Notes under the pieces: generated by a model
What the model was told of the DNA's origin: nothing
Seen by the model: only the letters and a program-made list of their open reading frames with translations
The model's database searches: none
Made by a program: the position numbers and the translations under genes
Origin: CAZSHX01 sp964606895
Lineage (GTDB): Bacteria; Bacteroidota; Ignavibacteria; Kapaibacteriales; UBA2268
DNA: 64,000 nucleotides
Reading direction: 5' to 3'
Assembly (NCBI GenBank): GCA_964606895.1
Contig: CAZSHX010000007.1
Location: 19,464-83,463 of the forward strand
Shown here: positions 46,736 through 54,988 of the stretch, one piece after another
How the letters are laid out: each line of letters starts with the position of its first letter
Position numbering within the stretch: the first letter of the stretch is position 1

Positions 46736-49700
46736 TTAGTTTACAATCAATACTTTAGCAACCGTACCGGCAACTGTCTGCATTCTCAAGATATAATACC
46801 CGGTTTGAAGTTTACCGGCATCGAAAGATAAGGAAGTTGAACCCATTGAATAGAATCCTTTGTTCAAATCCATTACCTTGTTGCCTAAAACATCAAATAT
46901 ACTCAAATTTACATTTGAATCTTCATTCAATTTAAAAACTATATTGACAAAACCCGATGCCGGATTTGGCACAATTGATAAATCAGCTATTTCACTCCTT
47001 GTTGGGTTGTACTCTTCTTCTAATCCGGTAATAATACTGATTGGGTTTGACTGGCAACCACCAACTGATTTGTTATCTACAGAAATCATAGTTATAGTTT
47101 TATTCTGATAATCAAGTATTTCCATAGTAATTTCAGACTGATAGGAAAAAACTCCTGTATAAACTGAATCTTTTCCGGATTTGTCTGTCACTATTACGTA
47201 ATAGCTTTCAACTCTCGGAGCAGTTGTCGGTTTCCAATAAACTGTAGTTTTGCCGTTTGCAGTATTATAGAAAGCATTAATTCCTGTTGGAGGAGGTAAA
47301 TCGCTTTTCGGATTTAGAATTTTGTCCGAAGCATAAGCAGATTGCTTAATCATTCCGTTTTCCGTTAGAAGTGCATAAGTGAACATTGAGCAGTAATTCA
47401 ATGAATCAGGAATTGTGAAAGAGTATTTTCCTTTTGATGCCGCTAATTTTGCCAAATCTGTTCCATCCAATCCTGTATTGTTATCATCAATACCTAAAAC
47501 AATAGAATCTCCGGGGTTAAAATCAGAACCATTCCAGGTAAGATCAACATTCAGACCTGTTTGCTTAGCAACAAGGTTCAAACTTTTTTCAAATTTTTCG
47601 GAATATACTATAACGCTGTCCTTTGTTGATTTATCAATCAGAATGACTTTCCATTCGCCTGGGATTGGAGTATTCAATGTCCAGAATCCCTTCGATTTAT
47701 CTTTCATTTCAGAATAAACTATCGATGAATCAGGTGTGGTTTTGTCAACAATGGTTCCGTCCGGTTTTTGAATTTTGGTAACGGGAACTGTTGCTCCGCC
47801 TGCTTTTACTGTTGCAACAACAAAATTTATGTCGGAAGGAACAGTAAAAGGAAAATTGGTTTCAGCTAACAAGCTGTTTGGATTATTCTTTTCCTGTGGG
47901 AATAAGCTCAAAGGTGGCTGATTTAATCTGTAGTAAAAGAATCCATCCTGACCGGGACCTTTGGAAAAGTCCAATTCAATAGCAATATTTTGAGTTCCGC
48001 CAAGTTTAATGGGAAGTACTAAATCGCAATGAATAAATTTCGTAGGTCCGGTGAATAGGAATCTTCCTTTGGCTGAACCAAGAGTAACAGGAAGACCCCC
48101 CGGAATTCTTGTTGCAAGATAATCCCATGGAAATCCCTGGGATGCAATATTCGGGATAGTTAAATCACCTTTTACTTCACCAACAAGATTTGATTTTTCA
48201 ACTTGTATTGCAAGCCATCCCGAAGCATTTAAAAAGTAAGAAGCACCGTCTAAAGTGCCGGCATGTGCTTCACCGGTAAGTTTGATAATCCCGGCTGTCC
48301 AATCATAACTGGCTCCTCCTTTTAACTTTGTTTGCCATGCTGTAAATCCTGGAATTTTTATCATATTACCTTCCAATTCACCGCCGAGTGTAGAAGGGGC
48401 TTTAAATGAAACTGTCAAAGTAGCTTCATAAACAGCTTTTGTAGGACAATCTGAAATAATGGCACTAAGCTTTGCCTGAAAGGGTGGGTTCGAAATGCCA
48501 AAGACAGAACCTTTCATTCCAATTGCACAAACCATAGGATGTCCGAGTGGAATGCCAACTCCGGGCAGAGGCGATTTATACATAAATCCTAAGCTATCGA
48601 GACTACCTTTTTCGATTGCTCCACCGCCGCCAACGTCGCAGAATGGCAACATTAACTGACCGCCAATAGTAAGCCTGTCTTTTACATTGTCATAGCTGAC
48701 AGCAATTTCTTTAACGCAAAGACTGGGTCCGGCACCTATGTTCGTAATTTTAATACCCTCCGAAAGATAAATGCCGCTTTTCATACCGATAATCAAACCT
48801 GTTAATTCAATACCGGTAGTATCCTCTTTTGCTCCTTTTGAATCACAGTATTTTGAAAGGAAAGGAACTTTTATACTTCCCGAAAGCTTTACACCATCAG
48901 CACTTCTTCCGCCAACAAGCTGAAGATCCTTTAACTCGAACGTAACTCCGCAAATATTTAAATTTTTAACTTGAGACTTAAGAAAATTGGTTATTTTTCC
49001 AGTAGAACCAAGAAGCTGAAGCGCAAATGTCCCTTCGGAAATTACCAGATCACCTTCACTACCACCAGGCAGAGGAACTTTCGGGACATAAAATTTACCC
49101 GTTGCATTAACTCCAAGATTGACTGTATCAATTGTCATTGAGCCTTCGAAAACAATAAGATTATTTATTGTTACTTTAGAAGTACTTTTGTAAATTGGTA
49201 GTTTTGGATCGGTTTTCCATCCGCCTTCGGCACAAAATTCCAGACCTCCCTGAAGCCAGCACGGATTTGTGCTAACAGTAACTTTAACATTTGTAGTTTC
49301 AGCGTCAATAAATTTATCTTTTTTTGCATAAATTTGGATATAATAATCTTTTTCTTTTGTTCCATCTTTAACAATAATATCATAATTCCTGTATCCATCC
49401 GCATCAGTCTTCCCAATCAAGTTGAATTTGGTATCTGAATTTAGCGGGTCATAAACCCAGACTTCAGCATCGGCTACAGGAAGGTTTGTAAGTTTATCTG
49501 TAATTAATATTTTAATTTTCTTTGTTTCAGTGGGTTGTAGCTTAAACGATTTCCCGGGGTCAAAAGTCATTACCAATTCCGGCAAAACACCGACAATTAC
49601 TTTACAAACAGCCGGTCCGGATTTCTTGGCAAGGTCAGTCCCTCTTGCGGCATAAAACGAAATATCATAAGAGCCTTCAGGTTTGTCTTTTGGAACTTCC

Positions 49701-51172
49701 ACGGACAATAATATTTTCCCTTGGTCATCTGTTGATCCTAAGTTCAACATTTTTCCCGGTTCGGTCACATCATTTGTATAAGTTACATAAGCCATTTTGA
49801 CAGGACCATCTGCGTCAGTAACCACAACAGAAACGTCTTTTTTCTCTTCGGGTTTGAGTTTAAGTCGCTGAGGGTTAACTGCAATACTCAAATCAGCTAC
49901 TGTTTCTACAAATACAATTTGGTTGTCAGTCCCGGATTTATCGTAAGGAGAACCGATTTTATAGGCATTAAATTTCAGGCTAAAAGAATATGAACCTGTG
50001 TTATCGGGTATTTTATATTTATATGTAAGTTGTCCGTTTGCGTCTGTTAACGTTGTCAGAGCATTAAATTGTGCATCATTGGCAATACCATTTTTCAGAT
50101 ATACAGTCGCTCCGGAACTGGGTGGTAACCCGCCATTACCATCTGGTTCTTTTACGGTGATATTGAACTGAATTTCACCTCCGGGGTGGACTGGATTCTT
50201 TTTATAATCATATGCCGGAACAACCGATATTTCAAATCCAAGTTTCTTTTCAATTGATATCTCATTACTTGTAACGGTTTTTGGCTGAACATAAGTTATT
50301 TGAATTGATGGATTGCAAGTGGAACTATTATCAAGATCCGGCGAGTTGTCTTTTGCTACTCCAATTGTTGCCGCAGAAGTACCTTGATCCAAACCGTTGA
50401 AATGAATTTGAAAATCCCATAATTTTTGTGAACCCGAAATCCCCTGCATTTTACCAGCCGCCAAACAAACCCAAACCATACGGGTAGTTTCGGAAATATC
50501 CTTGATGGCAATAAATGTTGAACCGCTGGGAAGAGTGGGTTTTCCATAAAAGTTAGACGAGGAATGATTATAATAGGGAAAATCACTTACATTGGCACCT
50601 GCAAAAAATGTAGCACCCGATTCAACAGTATTGTACCAGTTTCCCGTAGAAGATAAACCTGAGGCAGGGGTGAATTGAGTGAAAGGTCCGGTAATATTTT
50701 TCATAGTTACCGGAGTAGTTTGTTCCCTGTATTGTCCATTTGATAATGACCCAAGAGTCAAGCTGACTTGCGTTGGGGTTGTCGGCTTATTCTTAAGATA
50801 TACTTTTACTTTAAATATACCAATCAATTTTTTATTTGCGAGAGTTTCCAAAAACCACCATTTGAATGATTTTGTTTCTCCGCCTGTAGTGGCTACAAAA
50901 CCGATATCTCCCTCTAAACTTCCATCAAGATCGGAACTTTGTAAGGTGGTTATATCGCCGAATTCATCTGTAAGTGTGATCTTATCAATCAGAACAACCG
51001 TTGATGCATTTAGTGTATAGTTGACTTTAACATATTTCTGCCCATCTTTGTTCACACTGAAAGCTGTAACATCTGCGATGAAATCAGTCTGTGCAAAAAG
51101 AAAAGATTGAGACACAAAGAACAGTATTGCAATTAACACATTGTAATATAGGAACTTGTAGAGTTTTCGCAT
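46736..51172 (-). CDS. Giant secreted multi-Ig protein with T9SS sorting domain (first gene of surface operon)
   Basis: I start at the ATG at 51172 (MRKLYKFLYYNVLIAILFFV, a signal peptide ending FLFAQ) rather than the longer start at 51214, leaving 1478 residues. The first third has Ig-like/Big-type domains, e.g. GATVYLKNGIANDAQFNALT, VTDADGPVKMAYVTYTN and NLPVADAEVWVYDP, the kind that carry variable modules in invasins. The middle (about 620-1130) is a long beta-rich region with repeating GSIKVPF, LTIGGQLMLPF, GELEGNMIKIPGF and VKGDLTIPN strands, possibly a beta-solenoid or barrel-like sheet; I know no family for it. The end has fibronectin-like strands and a T9SS domain (LSIVPNPASGFVNIVFKLN, then LQTGYYILRMQTV). 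It heads the operon. Confidence 0.78.
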   Translation of the reverse strand: MRKLYKFLYYNVLIAILFFVSQSFLFAQTDFIADVTAFSVNKDGQKYVKVNYTLNASTVVLIDKITLTDEFGDITTLQSSDLDGSLEGDIGFVATTGGETKSFKWWFLETLANKKLIGIFKVKVYLKNKPTTPTQVSLTLGSLSNGQYREQTTPVTMKNITGPFTQFTPASGLSSTGNWYNTVESGATFFAGANVSDFPYYNHSSSNFYGKPTLPSGSTFIAIKDISETTRMVWVCLAAGKMQGISGSQKLWDFQIHFNGLDQGTSAATIGVAKDNSPDLDNSSTCNPSIQITYVQPKTVTSNEISIEKKLGFEISVVPAYDYKKNPVHPGGEIQFNITVKEPDGNGGLPPSSGATVYLKNGIANDAQFNALTTLTDANGQLTYKYKIPDNTGSYSFSLKFNAYKIGSPYDKSGTDNQIVFVETVADLSIAVNPQRLKLKPEEKKDVSVVVTDADGPVKMAYVTYTNDVTEPGKMLNLGSTDDQGKILLSVEVPKDKPEGSYDISFYAARGTDLAKKSGPAVCKVIVGVLPELVMTFDPGKSFKLQPTETKKIKILITDKLTNLPVADAEVWVYDPLNSDTKFNLIGKTDADGYRNYDIIVKDGTKEKDYYIQIYAKKDKFIDAETTNVKVTVSTNPCWLQGGLEFCAEGGWKTDPKLPIYKSTSKVTINNLIVFEGSMTIDTVNLGVNATGKFYVPKVPLPGGSEGDLVISEGTFALQLLGSTGKITNFLKSQVKNLNICGVTFELKDLQLVGGRSADGVKLSGSIKVPFLSKYCDSKGAKEDTTGIELTGLIIGMKSGIYLSEGIKITNIGAGPSLCVKEIAVSYDNVKDRLTIGGQLMLPFCDVGGGGAIEKGSLDSLGFMYKSPLPGVGIPLGHPMVCAIGMKGSVFGISNPPFQAKLSAIISDCPTKAVYEATLTVSFKAPSTLGGELEGNMIKIPGFTAWQTKLKGGASYDWTAGIIKLTGEAHAGTLDGASYFLNASGWLAIQVEKSNLVGEVKGDLTIPNIASQGFPWDYLATRIPGGLPVTLGSAKGRFLFTGPTKFIHCDLVLPIKLGGTQNIAIELDFSKGPGQDGFFYYRLNQPPLSLFPQEKNNPNSLLAETNFPFTVPSDINFVVATVKAGGATVPVTKIQKPDGTIVDKTTPDSSIVYSEMKDKSKGFWTLNTPIPGEWKVILIDKSTKDSVIVYSEKFEKSLNLVAKQTGLNVDLTWNGSDFNPGDSIVLGIDDNNTGLDGTDLAKLAASKGKYSFTIPDSLNYCSMFTYALLTENGMIKQSAYASDKILNPKSDLPPPTGINAFYNTANGKTTVYWKPTTAPRVESYYVIVTDKSGKDSVYTGVFSYQSEITMEILDYQNKTITMISVDNKSVGGCQSNPISIITGLEEEYNPTRSEIADLSIVPNPASGFVNIVFKLNEDSNVNLSIFDVLGNKVMDLNKGFYSMGSTSLSFDAGKLQTGYYILRMQTVAGTVAKVLIVN

Positions 51173-51515
51173 AACTACTCCGATATATAATATAAAATAA
51201 AACGTGGACTTCATTTTTCAAAATATTAAATTAACTAATTAATTTGATAAATCAAAAAGAAATTTATTTTATTTTACAAAACATATTGTTAGGTAAGCCT
51301 AAAAATTCACCGACACAGTAATACAGTTAAGAATTATTTTATTTTGAGTAAAAATTTATCTTTTAAAAAGTAGAAGTTTTCTTTTGGGAATTATTGAATA
51401 TTGAAAAAATTTAGTAATAATTTTCTTGTTCAAGTGTTGCTTCATACCCATCGAAAGAAGTAAACTCAAATCGTCTGGAGATGTAATCGTTTTGCGAAAT
51501 CGTATTTTCTTCACT
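51173..51515. other. Upstream region of the surface operon
   Basis: This is about 340 bp of AT-rich sequence without a gene. It must contain the promoter for the four-gene operon, but no box is clear enough to place. Confidence 0.4.
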
Positions 51516-51647
51516 TTCCAAATTGCATCTTTTTATTTTTTTCTGAAAAAATGCGATTTATTTTCATCTAACCCATTGATATTATTTCAAATAACAAGAA
51601 TTTAGCTTTTGCATCTTTGTATGCAAAAAGATGTAAAGATGCAATTT
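51516..51647 (+). repeat. Dispersed ~140-bp stem-loop repeat, copy A
   Basis: The central core, ACCCATTGATATTATTTCAA continuing to ATAAC, is at 51571-51595. A 10-bp perfect inverted pair TTGCATCTTT (51609-51618) and AAAGATGCAA (51635-51644) lies downstream. The left hairpin is degenerate in this copy. The order and spacing match copies B and C. Confidence 0.85.
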
Positions 51648-51730
51648 ATGGTGAATATTCAGCAAAGCCTTGAACTGGGATTTCTGGGATTTAAGGGATT
51701 AAGAGGATTCAAATTCTCAAAACCATATTC

Positions 51731-51866
51731 TTTCCAAATTGCATTGCATCATCAAAAAAATATAATGTAAAAAATGCAATGCCATTATCGTTTAACCTAT
51801 TGATATTATTTCAAATAACGATTCATGAATCGTTGCATCTTTGGATGCAAAAAGATGCAAATTTTG
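51731..51866 (+). repeat. Dispersed ~140-bp stem-loop repeat, copy B
   Basis: The left hairpin is GCATTGCAT (51741-51749) with ATGCAATGC (51774-51782), 9 bp perfect. The core AACCTATTGATATTATTTCA (51794-51820 in full) is followed by the right hairpin TTGCATCTTT (51833-51842) with AAAGATGCAA (51851-51860), 10 bp perfect. This is the best-preserved copy. Confidence 0.9.
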
Positions 51867-51892
51867 GTTGATTTCAACCGATGATTTCTTGC

Positions 51893-52055
51893 GTTCCGTA
51901 GGAACTACCTGTTTGTAGAAAAACCAAAATATTTTAAACATCAAGCTCCGTAGGAGCGGACAGTCAAAAATTTAGAATGATGAATCAGGACGCTCCTACG
52001 GAGCTTAGTAATTATTAGATTTGCTTTCTACAAACAGTTTGCTCCTCTGGAGCAA
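51893..52055. repeat. Head-to-head palindromic repeat pair between copies B and C
   Basis: On the left, GTTCCGTAGGAAC (51893-51905) is followed by TGTTTGTAGAAA (51910-51921) and then AAGCTCCGTAGGAGC (51943-51957). The right half mirrors it: GCTCCTACGGAGCTT (51992-52006), TTTCTACAAACA (52025-52036) and TTGCTCCTCTGGAGCAA (52039-52055). Each 13-17-bp element is itself a near palindrome, and the whole forms an inverted repeat about 160 bp across. Confidence 0.85.
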
Positions 52056-52068
52056 TTTTCACTTCATC

Positions 52069-52209
52069 TTCCAATTTGCATTTCATCCTCAAAAAAAATA
52101 ATGTAAAAGATGCAATGCTTTTTCACATAACCTATTGATATTATTTCAAATAACGAAAATTATGCCGTTGCATCTTTGAATGCAATAAGATGCAAAAGAT
52201 GCAAATTTT
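52069..52209 (+). repeat. Dispersed ~140-bp stem-loop repeat, copy C
   Basis: The core at 52129-52155 is identical to copy B over 27 bp. The right pair is TTGCATCTTT (52168-52177) with AAAGATGCAA (52195-52204). The left pair is weakened (TTTGCATTTCATC against GATGCAATGC). Confidence 0.9.
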
Positions 52210-52333
52210 ACTGCCCTCTCCAAGAATCGGGGTGAGGTTGACCAACTATCATTTCAATGAACGATAACAAAAGTAATAGACGAAAATAAAGATTATTTAT
52301 TGCTGTTGAAATGAGGTAAAAAAAATTATTTTA

Positions 52334-52415
52334 GGTCAGGAGTTGCCTCCTGATCTTGTGGATTGATTGAATATTAATACAAGAGGTCGAAAAACGTCAA
52401 GAGGGAACTCCTGTC
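52334..52415. repeat. Inverted pair of short CAGGAG/CTCCTG palindromes
   Basis: TCAGGAG-TTGC-CTCCTGA (52336-52353) is a perfect 7-bp hairpin. A partial copy in opposite orientation lies about 50 bp on (TCAAGAGGGAACTCCTGTC, near 52397). A similar hairpin is at 60888-60907. Confidence 0.55.
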
Positions 52416-52444
52416 GTTATGAAAAAGGTTAGTAATCAGTCGTA

Positions 52445-52654
52445 TTAAGCAAATACCAGCCGACCTTTAGGTTCGGGAATTATATCATTGAATTCTAAAG
52501 CAGTTTCTATCCATAGACTCTTAGCTTTGCTGACATTCTCAAGTGCCTCGAATTCAGTTACTCCGTGGGCAATACATCCTTGCAGTTCGGGTATTTCGGC
52601 AATAAAGCATTTATCCTCACTGCTCCAAAAAAGTATTATTTCATAGTTATACAT
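52445..52654 (-). CDS. hicB: HicB-family antitoxin
   Basis: This 69-residue protein has the partial RNase-H-like fold of HicB: YEIILFWSSEDKCFIAEIPE, then LQGCIAHGVTEFEALENVSK, the usual EIPELPGC..GDT..EAL pattern with small changes. It neutralises the HicA ribonuclease. No C-terminal DNA-binding domain (ribbon-helix-helix or HTH) is present, so this is the short form, and autoregulation would need another mechanism. The start overlaps the end of hicA by 8 bp. The pair lies at the edge of the repeat-rich intergenic island. Confidence 0.88.
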   Translation of the reverse strand: MYNYEIILFWSSEDKCFIAEIPELQGCIAHGVTEFEALENVSKAKSLWIETALEFNDIIPEPKGRLVFA

Positions 52655-52907
52655 TTCCTATATCTCCTAATTGATTCTCTAATATTAATTTACGTACTTG
52701 TTTTACCTGGTAAGGTTTTGCCATATCGGCATCTTTTTGAAGATTCAATTTTGTCGGGATGCCTTCTTTTCGAAAAATGTGATGACTTCCTTTTATTCTT
52801 ACTTCAAAACCAAGATTTTCAAGTAGTGTGCATAATTCTGAAAATCTGATGTTATTATCTGATTTTCCGATTAATATTTTTAGCAAAAATTTGTCAAACT
52901 GACTCAT
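52647..52907 (-). CDS. hicA: HicA-family mRNA interferase toxin
   Basis: HicA is a small double-stranded-RNA-binding-fold ribonuclease that cleaves mRNA when HicB is lost. The active-site motif IKGSHHIFRKEG, with His42/His43, is intact. The following LNLQKDADMAKPYQVKQVRK corresponds to the usual IP.H...L..GTL..ILKQ region. At 86 residues it is longer than the typical 60-70 because of an N-terminal KFLLKILIGKSDNNIRF helix. The order hicA-hicB with an 8-bp overlap is the common one. It begins just inside the end of a truncated secreted-protein fragment. Confidence 0.88.
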   Translation of the reverse strand: MSQFDKFLLKILIGKSDNNIRFSELCTLLENLGFEVRIKGSHHIFRKEGIPTKLNLQKDADMAKPYQVKQVRKLILENQLGDIGNV

Positions 52908-53165
52908 AATCCACGCAAAAGTTTTATAAAAATGACGAAATTAAAAAAATGTATTTTATAAGCACGACTTATAATCACGGGGTATACTGGCAACAAAGAG
53001 CACATCCCATCGGAATTACCGTCTGAATATTTGAACTGCCCTTTGTTCTCAACAAATTCAATTGCGTTCCTGCTTTGGTTGAACTGCTTGGGAACGAGTT
53101 TGTCTTTCACAGAGCAAGCCAGCGAGAGGATAAAAAGAGCGAATTGAAAGTTAGAAGTAAGAGCA
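52904..53165 (-). pseudogene. N-terminal fragment of a secreted FVENKGQ-type protein
   Basis: One minus-strand frame reads a signal-peptide-like FQFALFILSLACSVKDKLVP, then NAIEFVENKGQFKYSDGN, and then runs into unrelated sequence ending at the hicA start. NF/FVENKGQ is the opening motif of large SBBP-repeat and T9SS-linked secreted proteins in FCB bacteria. The frame has no ATG before the hydrophobic stretch, and the body of the protein is missing. I read it as the remnant of a gene cut when the hicAB segment arrived or the locus was rearranged. A short real protein starting at the GTG at 53110 is less likely. Confidence 0.5.
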
Positions 53166-53170
53166 TCGGG

Positions 53171-53641
53171 TTAATGGTTATCTTTAATAAATTCACTTAA
53201 TTCTTTAAAAGTTGAACTCAAAATATCATCATTCCATTCACTGAATGATAATTTGAATTTTCCATATTGAGTGATTATTTTTTTCCCATCTAAATAGAAT
53301 TCAAGTTTATGACTAAAAAGGAAATGGTCCTTAAATTCCACATTAATTGATAATCTTGGTAATATTAAAGTTTTAAACTTAAACCATGAATAATAATCAA
53401 TAATAATAACATCTTCATTTAAGACTATTTTTATGATATAAATTTTAAACTGATTGATATTAAAAGAAAGGACGAAAACTAACAATATACACAACCAAAT
53501 ATCATCGGAGGTTAATCGGAAATCACTGTCGTGTTTGGAGATACTCACTAATATTGTTAGAAAAGCAAGAAAATGAAAATGGAATCCAGAGAAGGTTCTG
53601 GTATAAAGATTGTTATTTTCCAATTCAATTAAAGTTTTCAT
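53171..53641 (-). CDS. Small membrane protein of unknown function, possibly PH-like
   Basis: The 156 residues contain two membrane segments (about 20-37, FHFHFLAFLTILVSI, and about 48-66, IWLCILLVFVLSFNINQF). A soluble beta-rich tail follows (EDVIIIDYYSWFKFKTLILP, KLEFYLDGKKIITQYGKF) and ends in a helix (FKELSEFIKDNH). Two helices followed by seven strands and a helix resembles bacterial PH-domain membrane proteins, but no sequence signature confirms this. It stands alone between the broken gene and another unknown gene, in a strongly AT-rich stretch. Confidence 0.5.
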   Translation of the reverse strand: MKTLIELENNNLYTRTFSGFHFHFLAFLTILVSISKHDSDFRLTSDDIWLCILLVFVLSFNINQFKIYIIKIVLNEDVIIIDYYSWFKFKTLILPRLSINVEFKDHFLFSHKLEFYLDGKKIITQYGKFKLSFSEWNDDILSSTFKELSEFIKDNH

Positions 53642-53757
53642 AATTTTTTTCTAAGTTATTTGTCGTGTGAATTTAATTTATTCGAACCTTTTGGCTCAAC
53701 TTTCAGTATTGTTTTTTATCCACTTCGGAATGAGTTCTTTTCCGAAATAGAAAATTA

Positions 53758-54348
53758 TTATTTCATTTTTGAAGTATATTTATCAATAATTCCCCTAATA
53801 AATTTTTTATAACTTACACGTACCTTAAACCGTTCCTGAAAGTCACATTCTATTGGTTCTAAATCATTATCAATTGTAAAATAAAAAGATTTTGAATGAT
53901 CAACATAAATTAAAGTAAATGATGAAATGCCAATATATGCACTAATGAAATCTTGATTTTGATAATCACAAATTTCTTCAAAATAAAATCCTGTTAATTC
54001 TAATTCACCAAAATTAATAGAATCATTTTTGAGAATAATAGGTTTATAAATATTCTCTTCATCCAAAAAAACTAACTTGGTAGTATCCAGATTTTGAATA
54101 AAAATAGAAATCAAATAGCAAGAATTATTATTAATCTGATAATGATAATAGTCTTTGATAGATTTATCAAATATGATTATACATTTAGTATTTGGATCTA
54201 AAATTGCTTTATCAACAACCGTTTTAATTCGTTCTTTTTGAGGGTATTCCATACCATATCCTGTAATAAGAGTGTTCTCTTTGCAATAACATTCGAAAGA
54301 AAACAGTAAAACCAACAAAATAACATCAATATATTTAGTCATATTCAT
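53758..54348 (-). CDS. Secreted protein of unknown function
   Basis: A clear GGGAG ribosome site precedes the ATG at 54348, and a signal peptide follows (DVILLVLLFSFECYCKE). If the cysteine at the junction is modified the protein could be a lipoprotein, but ECYC is a poor lipobox. The 175-residue mature part has alternating strands (CIIIFDKSIKDYYHYQINNN, FISAYIGISSFTLIYVD) and no family signature I know. It lies 13 bp after nadD on the same strand and may be on that transcript. Confidence 0.5.
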   Translation of the reverse strand: MNMTKYIDVILLVLLFSFECYCKENTLITGYGMEYPQKERIKTVVDKAILDPNTKCIIIFDKSIKDYYHYQINNNSCYLISIFIQNLDTTKLVFLDEENIYKPIILKNDSINFGELELTGFYFEEICDYQNQDFISAYIGISSFTLIYVDHSKSFYFTIDNDLEPIECDFQERFKVRVSYKKFIRGIIDKYTSKMK

Positions 54349-54361
54349 TTTCTTTCTCCCT

Positions 54362-54988
54362 CTAATACAATTTATTCTTCAGGATATATTTTTCGACTGA
54401 TTTGGGGAGCATTTCGGATTTCAAGAAAGTCGTATTTATTTTGGCTCTGATTTCAGTGGATGAAATATGTACTAAATCATTTTTGAGCCAAACGGGATGT
54501 CTGCCTCCTGATTTTAGTTTAATGTTCTGTTCGGCAATGAACTCGGGATTCAAAGATTTTTTGCTTCGGCGTGCAATGCAAAGCTGAACTTCGGACAGAA
54601 TTTCTTCCCAATTTTTCCATCTGTGGAAGTCTTTCACCTGATCGTCGCCAATTAAAAGGAAAAGCTTGGAATAGGGGAATTTTTCCCTGAAATATTTGAC
54701 GGTATCAATTGTGTAGGAAACATCGCCTTTGTCGGTTTCGAAAGTATCAATCGAAAATTTCTTATAATCCTTAATTGCAAGCTCCAGCATTTTAATCCGA
54801 TGTTCGGAAGAAATTTCCTGTGGAGGATAATTGTCAGTTTTGAAAGGAGAAATACTTGCAGGAACAAAAAATACAATATCCAACCTCATTGCATCCAGAA
54901 AATGCTCGGCAATTGACAAATGTGCATTATGTATCGGATTGAAGGTTCCGCCAACAATACCAACACGGCTATTTCTCTGTTCATTCAT
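54362..54988 (-). CDS. nadD: Nicotinate-nucleotide adenylyltransferase
   Basis: NadD adenylates nicotinate mononucleotide to deamido-NAD in NAD synthesis. The 208 residues contain the nucleotidyltransferase signature VGIVGGTFNPIHNAHLSIAE with the ATP-binding His20 and His23, VFFVPASISPFK (substrate side), LLIGDDQVKDFHRWKNWEEI and the late ISSTEIRAKI motif. Its ATG follows the nuoF stop directly (TAAATG), so translation is coupled. NAD synthesis coupled to an NADH-binding complex I subunit is an appealing but unproved link. Confidence 0.95.
   Translation of the reverse strand: MNEQRNSRVGIVGGTFNPIHNAHLSIAEHFLDAMRLDIVFFVPASISPFKTDNYPPQEISSEHRIKMLELAIKDYKKFSIDTFETDKGDVSYTIDTVKYFREKFPYSKLFLLIGDDQVKDFHRWKNWEEILSEVQLCIARRSKKSLNPEFIAEQNIKLKSGGRHPVWLKNDLVHISSTEIRAKINTTFLKSEMLPKSVEKYILKNKLY

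Noticed and set aside
37805..51172. Polysaccharide-utilisation or phage tail cluster for the giant-protein operon
   Set aside because: No SusC/SusD pair, glycosidase, portal, capsid or tail-tape genes; the genes are signal-peptide and sorting-domain proteins.
51516..52209. Three direct repeats suggesting a CRISPR array
   Set aside because: Repeat length (~140 bp), irregular spacing (about 220 and 335 bp), internal hairpins and no cas genes rule this out.
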